From positions 1 to 26,763 of the forward strand of contig JBCBAP010000050.1 in assembly GCA_038532435.1 (NCBI GenBank): a stretch of 26,763 nt of DNA. Direction: 5' to 3'. A program made the translations under genes and the position numbers. Positions 15,073-23,120 of this stretch are shown here, piece after piece. How positions within the stretch are numbered: position 1 is the first letter of the stretch; the number at the start of each line of letters is the position of its first letter. The notes under the pieces are model-generated. The model searched no databases. It saw nothing but the letters and a program-made list of their open reading frames with translations, and was not told the DNA's origin. Source of the DNA: JBCBAP01 sp038532435 (lineage in GTDB: Bacteria; Pseudomonadota; Alphaproteobacteria; Rhodobacterales; Rhodobacteraceae).

Positions 15073-17757
15073 TCAGGCAGCGGCGAGGTTGCGCAGCACG
15101 TAGTGCAGCACGCCGCCATTCTCGATATACTCGATCTCCACCGCCGTATCGATCCGGCACTTGAGCTGGATCTCCCTGGTGGAGCCGTCCGGGTAGGCGA
15201 TCGTGCAGGGCACGAGCGACAGCGGCTCCAGATCCCCATCAAGCCCGGTAATCGTCACCGTCTCTTCACCGGTGAGGCCGAGGCTCTTGCGATCCTCGCC
15301 GACAAACTCGAACGGGATCACACCCATGCCCACGAGGTTGGAGCGGTGGATCCGCTCGAAGCTCTCCGCGATCACGGCCTTCACGCCCAGAAGTGCGGTA
15401 CCCTTCGCCGCCCAGTCGCGGCTGGAGCCCGTGCCGTACTCCTTGCCCGCGATCACCACGAGGGGCGTGCCCGCCTCCTTGTGAGCCATCGCCGCATCGT
15501 AGATCGACATCTGGTCTCCGTCCGGCCCCTTGGTGTAGCCGCCCTCGACCCCGTCGAGCATCTCGTTGCGGATGCGGATATTGGCGAAGGTGCCCCGCAT
15601 CATCACCTCGTGGTTGCCACGGCGGGAGCCGTAGGAGTTGAACTCCCGCGGTGCGACCTGACGGTCGGCGAGGTAGCGGCCCGCGGGATGAACCTCCTTG
15701 AACGATCCCGCCGGGGAGATGTGGTCGGTCGTCACCGAATCCGCGAGCATCGCGAGCACTTTGGCCCCCTCCACGTTGGAGATCGTGCCCGGCTCCTTGC
15801 CCATTCCCTGGAAGTAGGGCGGGTTCTGTACGTAGGTCGACGTGGCCGGCCAGTCGTAGGTCAGGCCCTCCTCAACCTCGACGGAGCGCCACTTCTCGTC
15901 GCCCTTGAACACGTCCGCGTACTTCGACTGGAACGCCTCCCGGGTCACGGTCCGCTCGACAAGCTCCGCAATCTCCGCCTGGGACGGCCAGATGTCTTTG
16001 AGGTAGACGTCGTTGCCGTCCTTGTCCTGGCCGAGCGGGGCGGTCGTGATGTCGATGTTCATGTCACCGGCGATCGCATAGGCCACCACCAGCGGCGGGG
16101 AGGCGAGGTAGTTCGCCCGCACGTCCGGGTTCACCCGTCCCTCGAAGTTCCGGTTGCCCGACAGCACGCTCGTGGCCACCAGATCGCCCTCGTTGATCGC
16201 CTTGGAGATGTTCTCGGGCAGCGGGCCGGAATTGCCGATGCAGGTGGTGCAGCCGTAGCCCACGAGGTTGAAGCCCAGCGCGTCGAGATCATCCTGCAGC
16301 CCCGCGGCCTCCAGATAGTCGGACACGACCTGGGACCCCGGCGCGAGGGAGGTCTTCACCCACGGTTTCCGGTTCAGGCCAAGGGCCCGGGCCTTGCGCG
16401 CCACGAGGCCCGCGCCGATCATCACGTAAGGGTTGGACGTGTTGGTGCAGGAGGTGATCGCGGCGATCACCACGGAGCCGGACTGGACGGTGTACTCCTC
16501 GCCCTCCACGGCGACCTCCTTGCCCAGCGGGCGGGAGAACTCCGTGTCCATGTGGCCCGCGAAGGTCGGCGCGGCGTCCTTCAGCAGGATCCGGTCCTGG
16601 GGCCGCTTGGGGCCGGAGATTGCGGGCTGAACCGTTCCCATGTCGAGCTCGAGCGTGGAGGTGTAGACCGGATCATAGTCCGCCCCGCGCCAGAACCCGT
16701 TCTCCTTCGCATAGGCCTCGACGAGCGCGATACGATCCTCGTCCCGGCCGGAAACGCGCAAGTAGCGCAGGGTCTCGTCGTCGATGGGGAAGAAGCCGCA
16801 GGTTGCACCATACTCCGGCGCCATGTTCGCGATCGTCGCGCGGTCCGCCAGCGGCAGGTTGTCGAGCCCGTCGCCGTAGAACTCCACGAACTTGCCGACG
16901 ACCTTGTGGATGCGCAGCATCTCCACGACCCGCAACACTAGATCGGTCGCGGTCACGCCTTCGACCATCTTGCCGGTAAGCTTGAAGCCGACCACTTCGG
17001 GGATGAGCATCGAGATCGGCTGGCCGAGCATCGCAGCCTCCGCCTCGATGCCGCCCACGCCCCAGCCGAGGATGGCGAGGCCGTTCACCATGGTGGTGTG
17101 GCTGTCGGTACCGACGAGGGTGTCCGGATAGGCCACTTCCGCGCCGTTCTGGTCCATATCCGTCCAGACGGTCTGGCCAAGATACTCAAGGTTCACCTGG
17201 TGACAGATGCCGGTGCCCGGCGGGACGACGCGGAAATTGTTGAAGGCACCCTGCCCCCACTTGAGGAACTCGTACCGCTCCCCGTTGCGCTGATACTCCC
17301 GGTCCACGTTGAGCTGGAACGCGCGCGGGTTTCCGAATTCGTCCACCATCACGGAATGGTCGATGACGAGGTCTACGGGGTTGAGCGGGTTGATCTTTTC
17401 CGGATCACCGCCAAGAGACACCATCGCGTCGCGCATGGCGGCGAGGTCCACCACTGCGGGCACGCCGGTGAAGTCCTGCATCAGCACCCGCGCGGGGCGG
17501 TAGGCGATTTCCCTCGGGTTCTTGCCGCCCTTCTCTGCCCACTCGGAAAACGCCTTGATGTCGTCGGTCGTGACCGTCTTGCCGTCCTCGAAACGCAGCA
17601 TGTTTTCCAGCACGACCTTGAGTGCTGCGGGCAGCTTGGAAAAATCGCCAAGCCCTGCCTTTTCGGCCGCACTGATCGAATAGTAGGCAACGGTGCTGCC
17701 GCCTGCGGTCAGTTCGCGGCGGGTGTTGGCTGAATCGGTTCCTACGGTGATCGTCAT
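15073..17757 (-). CDS. acnA: Aconitate hydratase A
   Basis: 894 aa cytoplasmic TCA-cycle enzyme isomerising citrate to isocitrate via cis-aconitate. The three [4Fe-4S] ligands are Cys437 (ITSCTNTSNP), Cys503 and Cys506 (YGCTTCIGNSG). Other blocks are YPDTLVGTDSHTTMVNGLAI and the C-terminal swivelling domain with GTGSSRDWAAKGTALLGVKA. The length matches the AcnA/IRP class rather than AcnB. The ATG at 17757 follows AAGGAGCACC; longer upstream frames lack homology. It is the only gene before its own strong terminator and is divergent from ccmA. A palindrome lies between the two genes. Confidence 0.97.
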   Translation of the reverse strand: MTITVGTDSANTRRELTAGGSTVAYYSISAAEKAGLGDFSKLPAALKVVLENMLRFEDGKTVTTDDIKAFSEWAEKGGKNPREIAYRPARVLMQDFTGVPAVVDLAAMRDAMVSLGGDPEKINPLNPVDLVIDHSVMVDEFGNPRAFQLNVDREYQRNGERYEFLKWGQGAFNNFRVVPPGTGICHQVNLEYLGQTVWTDMDQNGAEVAYPDTLVGTDSHTTMVNGLAILGWGVGGIEAEAAMLGQPISMLIPEVVGFKLTGKMVEGVTATDLVLRVVEMLRIHKVVGKFVEFYGDGLDNLPLADRATIANMAPEYGATCGFFPIDDETLRYLRVSGRDEDRIALVEAYAKENGFWRGADYDPVYTSTLELDMGTVQPAISGPKRPQDRILLKDAAPTFAGHMDTEFSRPLGKEVAVEGEEYTVQSGSVVIAAITSCTNTSNPYVMIGAGLVARKARALGLNRKPWVKTSLAPGSQVVSDYLEAAGLQDDLDALGFNLVGYGCTTCIGNSGPLPENISKAINEGDLVATSVLSGNRNFEGRVNPDVRANYLASPPLVVAYAIAGDMNIDITTAPLGQDKDGNDVYLKDIWPSQAEIAELVERTVTREAFQSKYADVFKGDEKWRSVEVEEGLTYDWPATSTYVQNPPYFQGMGKEPGTISNVEGAKVLAMLADSVTTDHISPAGSFKEVHPAGRYLADRQVAPREFNSYGSRRGNHEVMMRGTFANIRIRNEMLDGVEGGYTKGPDGDQMSIYDAAMAHKEAGTPLVVIAGKEYGTGSSRDWAAKGTALLGVKAVIAESFERIHRSNLVGMGVIPFEFVGEDRKSLGLTGEETVTITGLDGDLEPLSLVPCTIAYPDGSTREIQLKCRIDTAVEIEYIENGGVLHYVLRNLAAA

Positions 17758-17870
17758 GAAGGTGCTCCTTCGCTCTTTGGTCCTCGGGCCGGAGCCGGAG
17801 GTGTGGGGACCTGCGCGCACGGGGATGCGAGACGGAGGGGCGCGCGGGGGGGGTAAGATCTCTGCGGCCT

Positions 17871-17899
17871 GATATGACGCGAATCGAAACTCTTTACAA
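17871..17899 (-). promoter_or_regulatory. Possible acnA promoter
   Basis: On the minus strand TTGTAA (17899..17894) and CATATC (17876..17871) are 17 bases apart; shifting the -10 by one base gives TCATAT. The hexamers are moderate. It predicts a leader of about 105 bases, which contains a run of G/C bases around 17846-17853. Confidence 0.35.
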
Positions 17900-17902
17900 C
17901 TG

Positions 17903-17926
17903 TATTGTGTGCCATTGCATACAATA
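17903..17926. promoter_or_regulatory. 24-bp near-perfect palindrome between acnA and ccmA
   Basis: TATTGTGTGC (17903-17912), four bases CATT, then GCATACAATA (17917-17926): ten-base arms with one mismatch. The right half alone contains ATTG-cata-CAAT (17914-17925), which resembles operators of GntR/FCD-type regulators. It lies just upstream of the likely acnA -35 and also contains TACAAT (17920-17925), a good -10 for ccmA. A single bound protein could therefore control both directions. Confidence 0.5.
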
Positions 17927-17980
17927 GGCTGTGAGCTGTCCCCTTCCCCTTTCGTGATCGATCCGATAACGCTGACGGTC

Positions 17981-18634
17981 ATGCCGCTGACCGTCTCTTC
18001 CCTGCGTATCGACCGGTCCGGCCGCACGATCCTCTCGGGCCTGTCGCTGGAGGTCGCGGCGGGGGAGGCGCTGATCCTGCGCGGACCGAACGGCTCCGGC
18101 AAATCGACCCTGCTGCGGGGGATCGCAGGCCTGCTGCCCCGCACGGGCGGCACGGTAATGTGCGACGGCATCGACCTCGACGATGATCCGGACGGATTTC
18201 AAGATCTGCTCGCCTACGCTGGACATCTCGATGCGGTGAAACCGCAGCTTACGGTCGCGGAAAACATCCGGTTCTGGGCGGGGCTTTTCGGCGGGTCGGC
18301 GGAGGAGGCTCTCGACCGGTTCGACCTCGGCGCGCTGAGCGACCGCCCGACCCACACCTGCTCCGCCGGGCAGAAGCGGCGCCTCGGGCTTGCCCGCCTC
18401 TCCCTCACCGACCGCCCGCTCTGGCTGCTGGACGAGCCGACCGTCTCCCTGGATGCCGAGACGGTCGCAAACTTCGCAAAACTGGTGAGCGCGCAGTGCG
18501 AGAGAGGCGGCATGGCGCTGATCGCGACCCATGTGGATCTGGGCCTTCCCGCTGCCCGGATCTTCGAGATGCCGGAGCCGGGGCACGCGGCGGAACCCTC
18601 GTCCGACCCCTTCCTCGACGCGGGTTTTGCATGA
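17981..18634 (+). CDS. ccmA: Cytochrome c biogenesis heme exporter, ATP-binding subunit
   Basis: 217 aa ABC ATPase that, with CcmB, CcmC and CcmD, powers release of heme-loaded CcmE in system I cytochrome c maturation at the inner membrane. Walker A GPNGSGKST (35-43), the short signature SAGQKRRLGLARL (128-140) typical of CcmA, Walker B LWLLDEP (147-153) and the H-loop ATHVD are all visible. The ATG at 17981 gives the family N-terminus but lacks a Shine-Dalgarno; a GTG nine codons upstream (17954) is an alternative. It is divergent from acnA. ccmB follows after an unusual 115-bp gap. Confidence 0.93.
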   Translation: MPLTVSSLRIDRSGRTILSGLSLEVAAGEALILRGPNGSGKSTLLRGIAGLLPRTGGTVMCDGIDLDDDPDGFQDLLAYAGHLDAVKPQLTVAENIRFWAGLFGGSAEEALDRFDLGALSDRPTHTCSAGQKRRLGLARLSLTDRPLWLLDEPTVSLDAETVANFAKLVSAQCERGGMALIATHVDLGLPAARIFEMPEPGHAAEPSSDPFLDAGFA

Positions 18635-18753
18635 CGCGGATTGAAGACCCCAAAGTGTCCGCAGCGCTGCGCGCAAATCAGCCGAGTCGATTGCTTTCCG
18701 AAAGACGCGTTGCTGAGCAGTGTCGTGGACGCGCGGGAGTGATGATCCCGTGA
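18631..18753 (+). CDS. 40-codon frame bridging ccmA and ccmB (doubtful gene)
   Basis: The ATG overlaps the ccmA stop (ATGA at 18631) and the TGA overlaps the proposed GTG start of ccmB (GTGA at 18750), so the frame fits the operon exactly. The 40-aa product starts MTRIEDPKVSAALRANQPSR, is basic, has no membrane segment and matches nothing I recognise. About 17 of 39 sense codons end in A or T, unlike the GC-rich third positions of the flanking genes, which argues against coding. It may only keep ribosomes moving between ccmA and ccmB, or be chance. Confidence 0.25.
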   Translation: MTRIEDPKVSAALRANQPSRLLSERRVAEQCRGRAGVMIP

Positions 18754-19415
18754 GCGGCTATGCGGCACTCTTCCGGCGGGAACTGATGCTCGCGCTCCGG
18801 TCCGGAGGGGGAGCGACACTCGGCCTGGGGTTTTTCCTCATCGTTGTGCTGATGCTGCCCTTTGGTGTCGGCCCCGACACAGATGTGCTGCGGCCGGTGG
18901 CGCCCGGCATCCTATGGGTCGCGGCCCTGCTGGCCTGCCTCCTCTCCCTCGACCGGCTGTTTCAGGCGGATGCGGAGGATGGGACGCTCGATATCCTCGC
19001 GCTGGCCCCGATCCCGCTGGAGGGGCTCGTCGCGGTGAAGACGCTCGCCCACTGGATCACCACCGGGCTGCCGCTGGTCGTCGCTGCCCCGGTGCTGGGC
19101 ATCACGCTGAACCTGCCACCCCAGGCGTTCGGCTGGCTGATCGTGAGCCTTGCCCTGGGGACGCCCGCGCTCAGCGCGCTCGGCGCGATTGGTGCGGCGC
19201 TGACGGTGGGACTGAGGCGGGCGGGACTGCTGATATCGCTGCTTGTGCTGCCGCTTTACATCCCGACGCTGATCTTCGGGGCGCGCGCCGTGGACCTTGC
19301 CGCCCGGGGGCAATCACCCCTTCCTGCCCTGATGCTGGTGGCGGGCGTCACGCTTCTGACCCTCGCGGCGAGCCCTTTCGTCACCGCCCACATTCTGCGG
19401 ATCCAACTCCGCTGA
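18750..19415 (+). CDS. ccmB: Cytochrome c biogenesis heme exporter, membrane subunit
   Basis: 221 aa integral inner-membrane protein, partner of CcmA. The N-terminus SGYAALFRRELMLALRSGGG is the conserved cytoplasmic start of CcmB, followed by about six hydrophobic segments (LGLGFFLIVVLMLPFGVG, ILWVAALLACLLSL and others) and LLISLLVLPLYIPTLIFGA. The conserved SLDRLFQADAEDGTLDIL segment is present. The GTG start at 18750 matches the family N-terminus and has GGGAG about ten bases upstream; another GTG lies at 18720. ccmC, ccmD and ccmG do not follow: the next gene is glmM on the opposite strand. Confidence 0.92.
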   Translation: MSGYAALFRRELMLALRSGGGATLGLGFFLIVVLMLPFGVGPDTDVLRPVAPGILWVAALLACLLSLDRLFQADAEDGTLDILALAPIPLEGLVAVKTLAHWITTGLPLVVAAPVLGITLNLPPQAFGWLIVSLALGTPALSALGAIGAALTVGLRRAGLLISLLVLPLYIPTLIFGARAVDLAARGQSPLPALMLVAGVTLLTLAASPFVTAHILRIQLR

Positions 19416-19430
19416 AAGGCCTCTGCCGGG

Positions 19431-20774
19431 TCAGCTCAGAGCGGAGCGCACGGCGTCCGCGATATCCTCGAGCACCGCGTTGAGCGTCGCCTCATCGGTG
19501 CATTCGCCCATGATACGCAACAGCGGCTCCGTCCCCGACTTTCGGATCACCAGCCGCCCCCGGTCCCCAAACCGGGCCTCCCCGGCGGTGATGGCCGCCT
19601 TGACCTCAGTGGCGGCGAGCGGATCGCCACCGCTTTCGAACAGCACATTGACCAGCCGCTGGGGAACGGGGGTAAAGACCTGCAGCACCTCGCTCGCCTT
19701 GCGCCCCTCCTCGACGAGGGAGGCGAGCACCTGAACGGCAGCCAACAGGCCGTCGCCGGTGGTGACGTAGTCGCGCATCACGATATGGCCGGACTGCTCC
19801 CCGCCCAGCGCGTAGCCTCCGGACCGCATCTCCTCGACCACATACCGGTCGCCGACCTTGGTCCGCGCAAGCGAGATGCCGAGCGTGTCGAGGTGCCGTT
19901 CAAGCCCGAGATTCGACATCACCGTGGTCACCAGCGTGTCCCCGGTCAGGCGGCCGGCCGCCTTCCACCGACCCGCGATGAGCCCCATGATCTGGTCCCC
20001 GTCAGCGACCGTGCCGGTCTCATCGATCACGATCAGCCGGTCCGCATCCCCATCGAGCGTGATGCCCACATGGGCGCCGAACGTCACCACCGCCTGTTGC
20101 GCGGCGGTCGTGTCCGTCGATCCGCACCCTTTGTTGATGTTGAACCCGTTGGGATTGGTTCCGATGGGGATAACCTCGGCCCCAAGCTCCCACAGCACCT
20201 GGGGGGCGACCTTGTAGGCGGCCCCGTTCGCGCAATCGATCACCACCTTCAGCCCATCCAGCCTCAGCCCGCGCGGCAGCGTCGTCTTGACGAACTCCGC
20301 GTACCGGCCGAGCGCATCGTTGATCCGTGTCGAGGTCCCGATCCCGGTGTCGGAGGCATAGACCGGATCCTGCCCGAACAGGGCCTCGATCTCCGCCTCC
20401 GCCTCGTCCGAAAGCTTGTAGCCGTCCGGGCCGAAGAACTTGATCCCGTTGTCGTGGAACGCGTTGTGGCTGGCGGAGATCATCACGCCGAGATCCGCGC
20501 GCATGGAGCGGGTGAGCATCCCGACCGCGGGTGTCGGCACCGGGCCGAGCATCAGGCTCGACATGCCCACGGCGGCGAAGCCCGCCACCATCGCCGTTTC
20601 CAGCATGTAGCCGGAGCGGCGGGTATCCTTGCCGATGACGACCCGGTGGGAATGCGACCCGCTTTTGAAATACTGTCCTGCCGCCATGCTGAGCCGCATG
20701 ACAGCCTCGGAGTTCATCGGATAGGTGTTTGCACGGCCACGGACGCCGTCGGTTCCAAAGAGTGTTCTGCCCAT
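19431..20774 (-). CDS. glmM: Phosphoglucosamine mutase
   Basis: 447 aa enzyme converting glucosamine-6-phosphate to glucosamine-1-phosphate on the way to UDP-GlcNAc for peptidoglycan and LPS. The phosphoserine is Ser102 in MISASHNAFHDNGIKFF, with the metal-binding DGDADR motif at about 246-251 and the C-terminal phosphate-binding RKSGTEPLLRIM loop. The start follows AGGAGA. It is the last gene of a minus-strand operon, 9 bases after folP, and convergent with ccmB (15-bp gap, no terminator seen). Confidence 0.97.
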   Translation of the reverse strand: MGRTLFGTDGVRGRANTYPMNSEAVMRLSMAAGQYFKSGSHSHRVVIGKDTRRSGYMLETAMVAGFAAVGMSSLMLGPVPTPAVGMLTRSMRADLGVMISASHNAFHDNGIKFFGPDGYKLSDEAEAEIEALFGQDPVYASDTGIGTSTRINDALGRYAEFVKTTLPRGLRLDGLKVVIDCANGAAYKVAPQVLWELGAEVIPIGTNPNGFNINKGCGSTDTTAAQQAVVTFGAHVGITLDGDADRLIVIDETGTVADGDQIMGLIAGRWKAAGRLTGDTLVTTVMSNLGLERHLDTLGISLARTKVGDRYVVEEMRSGGYALGGEQSGHIVMRDYVTTGDGLLAAVQVLASLVEEGRKASEVLQVFTPVPQRLVNVLFESGGDPLAATEVKAAITAGEARFGDRGRLVIRKSGTEPLLRIMGECTDEATLNAVLEDIADAVRSALS

Positions 20775-20783
20775 GGGGCTCTC

Positions 20784-21794
20784 CTATCCCAGGCGGTTGA
20801 GCGCCGTCCAGAGTGCAACGGCCTGGGCCGTTTCCGCCGTGTCATGCACCCGCAGGATCTGCACGCCCTGGCGCAACGCCTCGAGCGCGACAGCAATCGA
20901 TCCCGGCGCGCGATCCGCCGCCCGGTCGGCCCCGCCGAGCGTTCCGATGAATCGCTTACGGGAGGCGCCGAGAAGAATCGGGCAGCCGAGGCCGTGAAAG
21001 AGGCTCAAGTGACGCAAAAGAATGAGATTATGGTCCAGCGTCTTGCCGAAGCCGATGCCCGGGTCGACGATCAGTCGGTCCCGGGGAATTCCGGCATTGA
21101 CGCAGACCTGCACACGCGTGGAGAGGTAGTCGTAGACGTCGAGCACGACGTCATCGTAGCGCGGCGCGTCCTGCATCGTCCGCGGATCGCCTTGCGCATG
21201 CATCAGACAGACGGGCACGCCCCGCTTAGCGGCGAGCGGGAGGCTCGCCGGATCGTGGGTGAGCGCGGAAACATCGTTAAAGAGCGTTGCCCCGGCGTCG
21301 AACGCGGCCGCCGCGACGGCAGCGTTGCGGGTATCGACACTGACGGGCGTCGTCACACCTGCTGCGCGGATGGCCGCAAGGGCGGGTACGACCCGGCTGA
21401 TCTCATCCTCCTCCGACACCGGCGTGGCGCCCGGACGGGTGGATTCACCACCGATATCGAGGATCGAGACGCCCTGAGCGGCCATGGCAGCACCCACCCG
21501 TGCCGCTTCGGCGGGCGTGTCATGGTCCCCCCCGTCGGAGAAGCTGTCCGGGGTGACGTTCAGGATGCCCATCAGGTGGGGGGCGGCGAAATTCATCCCG
21601 CAGAGGCGCGCGCGCGGTGAGGTGAGGGCCGCCCGCTCACCCTCGGTCAGCTCGGTGACCGGCAGACGCTGCGCCGGACGCTCCCGGGAGAGGACCTCCA
21701 CATGATCGAACCACGTCCAGCCACCGGCGAGCGGCAGCGCGTCGGGCGACCGGCACGGATCGGTCATCGCGATCGGGCGGACGTAGCGGGTCAT
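20784..21794 (-). CDS. folP: Dihydropteroate synthase
   Basis: 336 aa enzyme joining p-aminobenzoate to dihydropterin pyrophosphate; the sulfonamide target. The TIM-barrel core starts near residue 73 with HLMGILNVTPDSFSDGG and continues with ILDIGGESTRPGA, VSVDTRNA, FNDVSAL and the C-terminal GASRKRFIG loop. The first 70 residues are an extension beyond the roughly 270-aa core, which I recall as common in alphaproteobacterial FolP. Its ATG overlaps the gph stop (ATGA). glmM follows 9 bases later, an arrangement also seen in other proteobacteria. Confidence 0.96.
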   Translation of the reverse strand: MTRYVRPIAMTDPCRSPDALPLAGGWTWFDHVEVLSRERPAQRLPVTELTEGERAALTSPRARLCGMNFAAPHLMGILNVTPDSFSDGGDHDTPAEAARVGAAMAAQGVSILDIGGESTRPGATPVSEEDEISRVVPALAAIRAAGVTTPVSVDTRNAAVAAAAFDAGATLFNDVSALTHDPASLPLAAKRGVPVCLMHAQGDPRTMQDAPRYDDVVLDVYDYLSTRVQVCVNAGIPRDRLIVDPGIGFGKTLDHNLILLRHLSLFHGLGCPILLGASRKRFIGTLGGADRAADRAPGSIAVALEALRQGVQILRVHDTAETAQAVALWTALNRLG

Positions 21795-22453
21795 GCGGCG
21801 GGAGCGAGCAGGCGAGAGACCAGGTCCGGAAGCGTCGACCAGTCATCGAATGTGGCGGCGGGGTCTAACGCCTCCACCGGTTCCTGCCGGTACCCGGGAG
21901 TGTGGAGGAGGAACGGCACGGAGGCCCGTCGCGCCGTCTCCGCATCCACGATCGTGTCACCGACGAAGAGGATCGGCCCCTCCCCGATCTGCGCCGCCGC
22001 GTGCCAGAGCATCGCCGGGTCCGGCTTGAGCACGTCGAGACTGTCGCCCCCGGTGAAGCCTTCGATCGTCCCGTCGAGACCCAGACCGGACAGGACCTTG
22101 CGGGCGGGCACCCCGGCCTTCTGGGTGCAGACCGCGAGGCGGTGGCCTGCAGCCTTGAGCGCCTCCAACGCCTCTGGCACGCCGGAATAGGCAACGGTCT
22201 TGATTAGCGGATCCGCGTCATAGACCGCGCGGAACCGGGCGAGATGGGGCGCCAGCTCGCCCCCGGGCACGCCGCCCGTGTGGGTCAGCAACTGCTCGAT
22301 CTGACGCGGCATACCCCGCCCGACGAAGCCCTTGTAGGTCTCCACATCGACCGGCTTTCGACCCAGATGGGCGAGGAGCGCATTGCCCGCGTGGCACAGG
22401 CTCGGGGCGCTGTCGACAAGGGTCCCGTCGAGATCGAAAAGGATCCGCGCCAT
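21791..22453 (-). CDS. gph: HAD-family phosphoglycolate phosphatase
   Basis: 220 aa HAD hydrolase, subclass IA. Motif I FDLDGTLVDS carries the nucleophile Asp7 and acid/base Asp9; motif II is the VCTQK segment, motif III the KPDP lysine, and motif IV FVGDTIVDAE. A helical cap domain spans about 15-90. The pattern and size fit phosphoglycolate phosphatase, which clears 2-phosphoglycolate; another small phosphate ester substrate remains possible. It is coupled to folP by a 4-bp overlap and lies 26 bp after the thioredoxin-like gene. Confidence 0.85.
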   Translation of the reverse strand: MARILFDLDGTLVDSAPSLCHAGNALLAHLGRKPVDVETYKGFVGRGMPRQIEQLLTHTGGVPGGELAPHLARFRAVYDADPLIKTVAYSGVPEALEALKAAGHRLAVCTQKAGVPARKVLSGLGLDGTIEGFTGGDSLDVLKPDPAMLWHAAAQIGEGPILFVGDTIVDAETARRASVPFLLHTPGYRQEPVEALDPAATFDDWSTLPDLVSRLLAPAA

Positions 22454-22479
22454 TGATCAGCCCCCGCGGTGCGGGCCGT

Positions 22480-23037
22480 TCACGCGGCCTTCCACTTGAT
22501 GGAGCATCCGATGGAGGCGACCTGCTCGACCGGACCCTGCCCGGTGCGGGCGACAAGCTTCATCGCCTCAAAGAGCTCCCGGACATGATCGGGCCCGGGC
22601 GTGTTGCGCCCGCTTGAATCGAGCCGCCCCCGGTACTGGAGCTTGAGCATCGCATCGAACCCGAAAATGTCCGGCGTGCAGACCGCACCGTAAGCTGCCG
22701 CCACGGCCTGCGTGTCATCATGGAGGTAGGGGAAGGGAAACCGGTGAACTTGCGCAAAGCTGACCATGTTGTCGAAGCTGTCCGCAGGATAGGCTATCGC
22801 ATCGTTCGCGCAGATCGCAGCCACGCCGAAGCCCATGTCCATCAGCGCCTGCCCTTCGGAGGCGAGGCGGTCGGCCACCCCGACCACGTATGGACAGTGG
22901 TTGCAGATGAAGAAGAGCACGAGCCCGCGCACCCCGCGCAAATCTCCGAGCCCGTACTGCTTGCCATCAGTGGCGCGCAGGTTGAACGGCTCCGCCGGCC
23001 ATCCCATGGCGTGGGTCACATCTGTGGGTGCGGGCAT
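22480..23037 (-). CDS. Thioredoxin-like/peroxiredoxin-like protein
   Basis: 185 aa thioredoxin-fold protein of the AhpC/TSA-like group often annotated only as a thioredoxin family protein. The active-site segment FFICNHCPYV carries a CxxC pair, Cys45 and Cys48, followed by a redox domain including the ICANDAIAYPADSF loop and FPYLHDD. No signal peptide, so it is probably cytoplasmic. The start follows GGAGG six bases upstream. It sits inside a folate/cell-wall precursor operon between folB and gph. Its substrate is unknown. Confidence 0.82.
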   Translation of the reverse strand: MPAPTDVTHAMGWPAEPFNLRATDGKQYGLGDLRGVRGLVLFFICNHCPYVVGVADRLASEGQALMDMGFGVAAICANDAIAYPADSFDNMVSFAQVHRFPFPYLHDDTQAVAAAYGAVCTPDIFGFDAMLKLQYRGRLDSSGRNTPGPDHVRELFEAMKLVARTGQGPVEQVASIGCSIKWKAA

Positions 23038-23120
23038 GGAAACCTCCGGAGCTGGCCGATTGCCCCTGTGTCTAACAAAGCGGGTATGGCGGCGGAAGCC
23101 CAATCCCGCGACCGGGCTGG

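Noticed and set aside
15103..16941. Plus-strand frame of about 610 codons opposite acnA
   Set aside because: Antisense shadow produced by high GC3; the aconitase frame carries all three cluster cysteines.
19785..21620. Plus-strand frame of about 611 codons opposite glmM and folP
   Set aside because: It spans the boundary of two well-identified genes on the other strand and is low-complexity His/Arg/Gly-rich.
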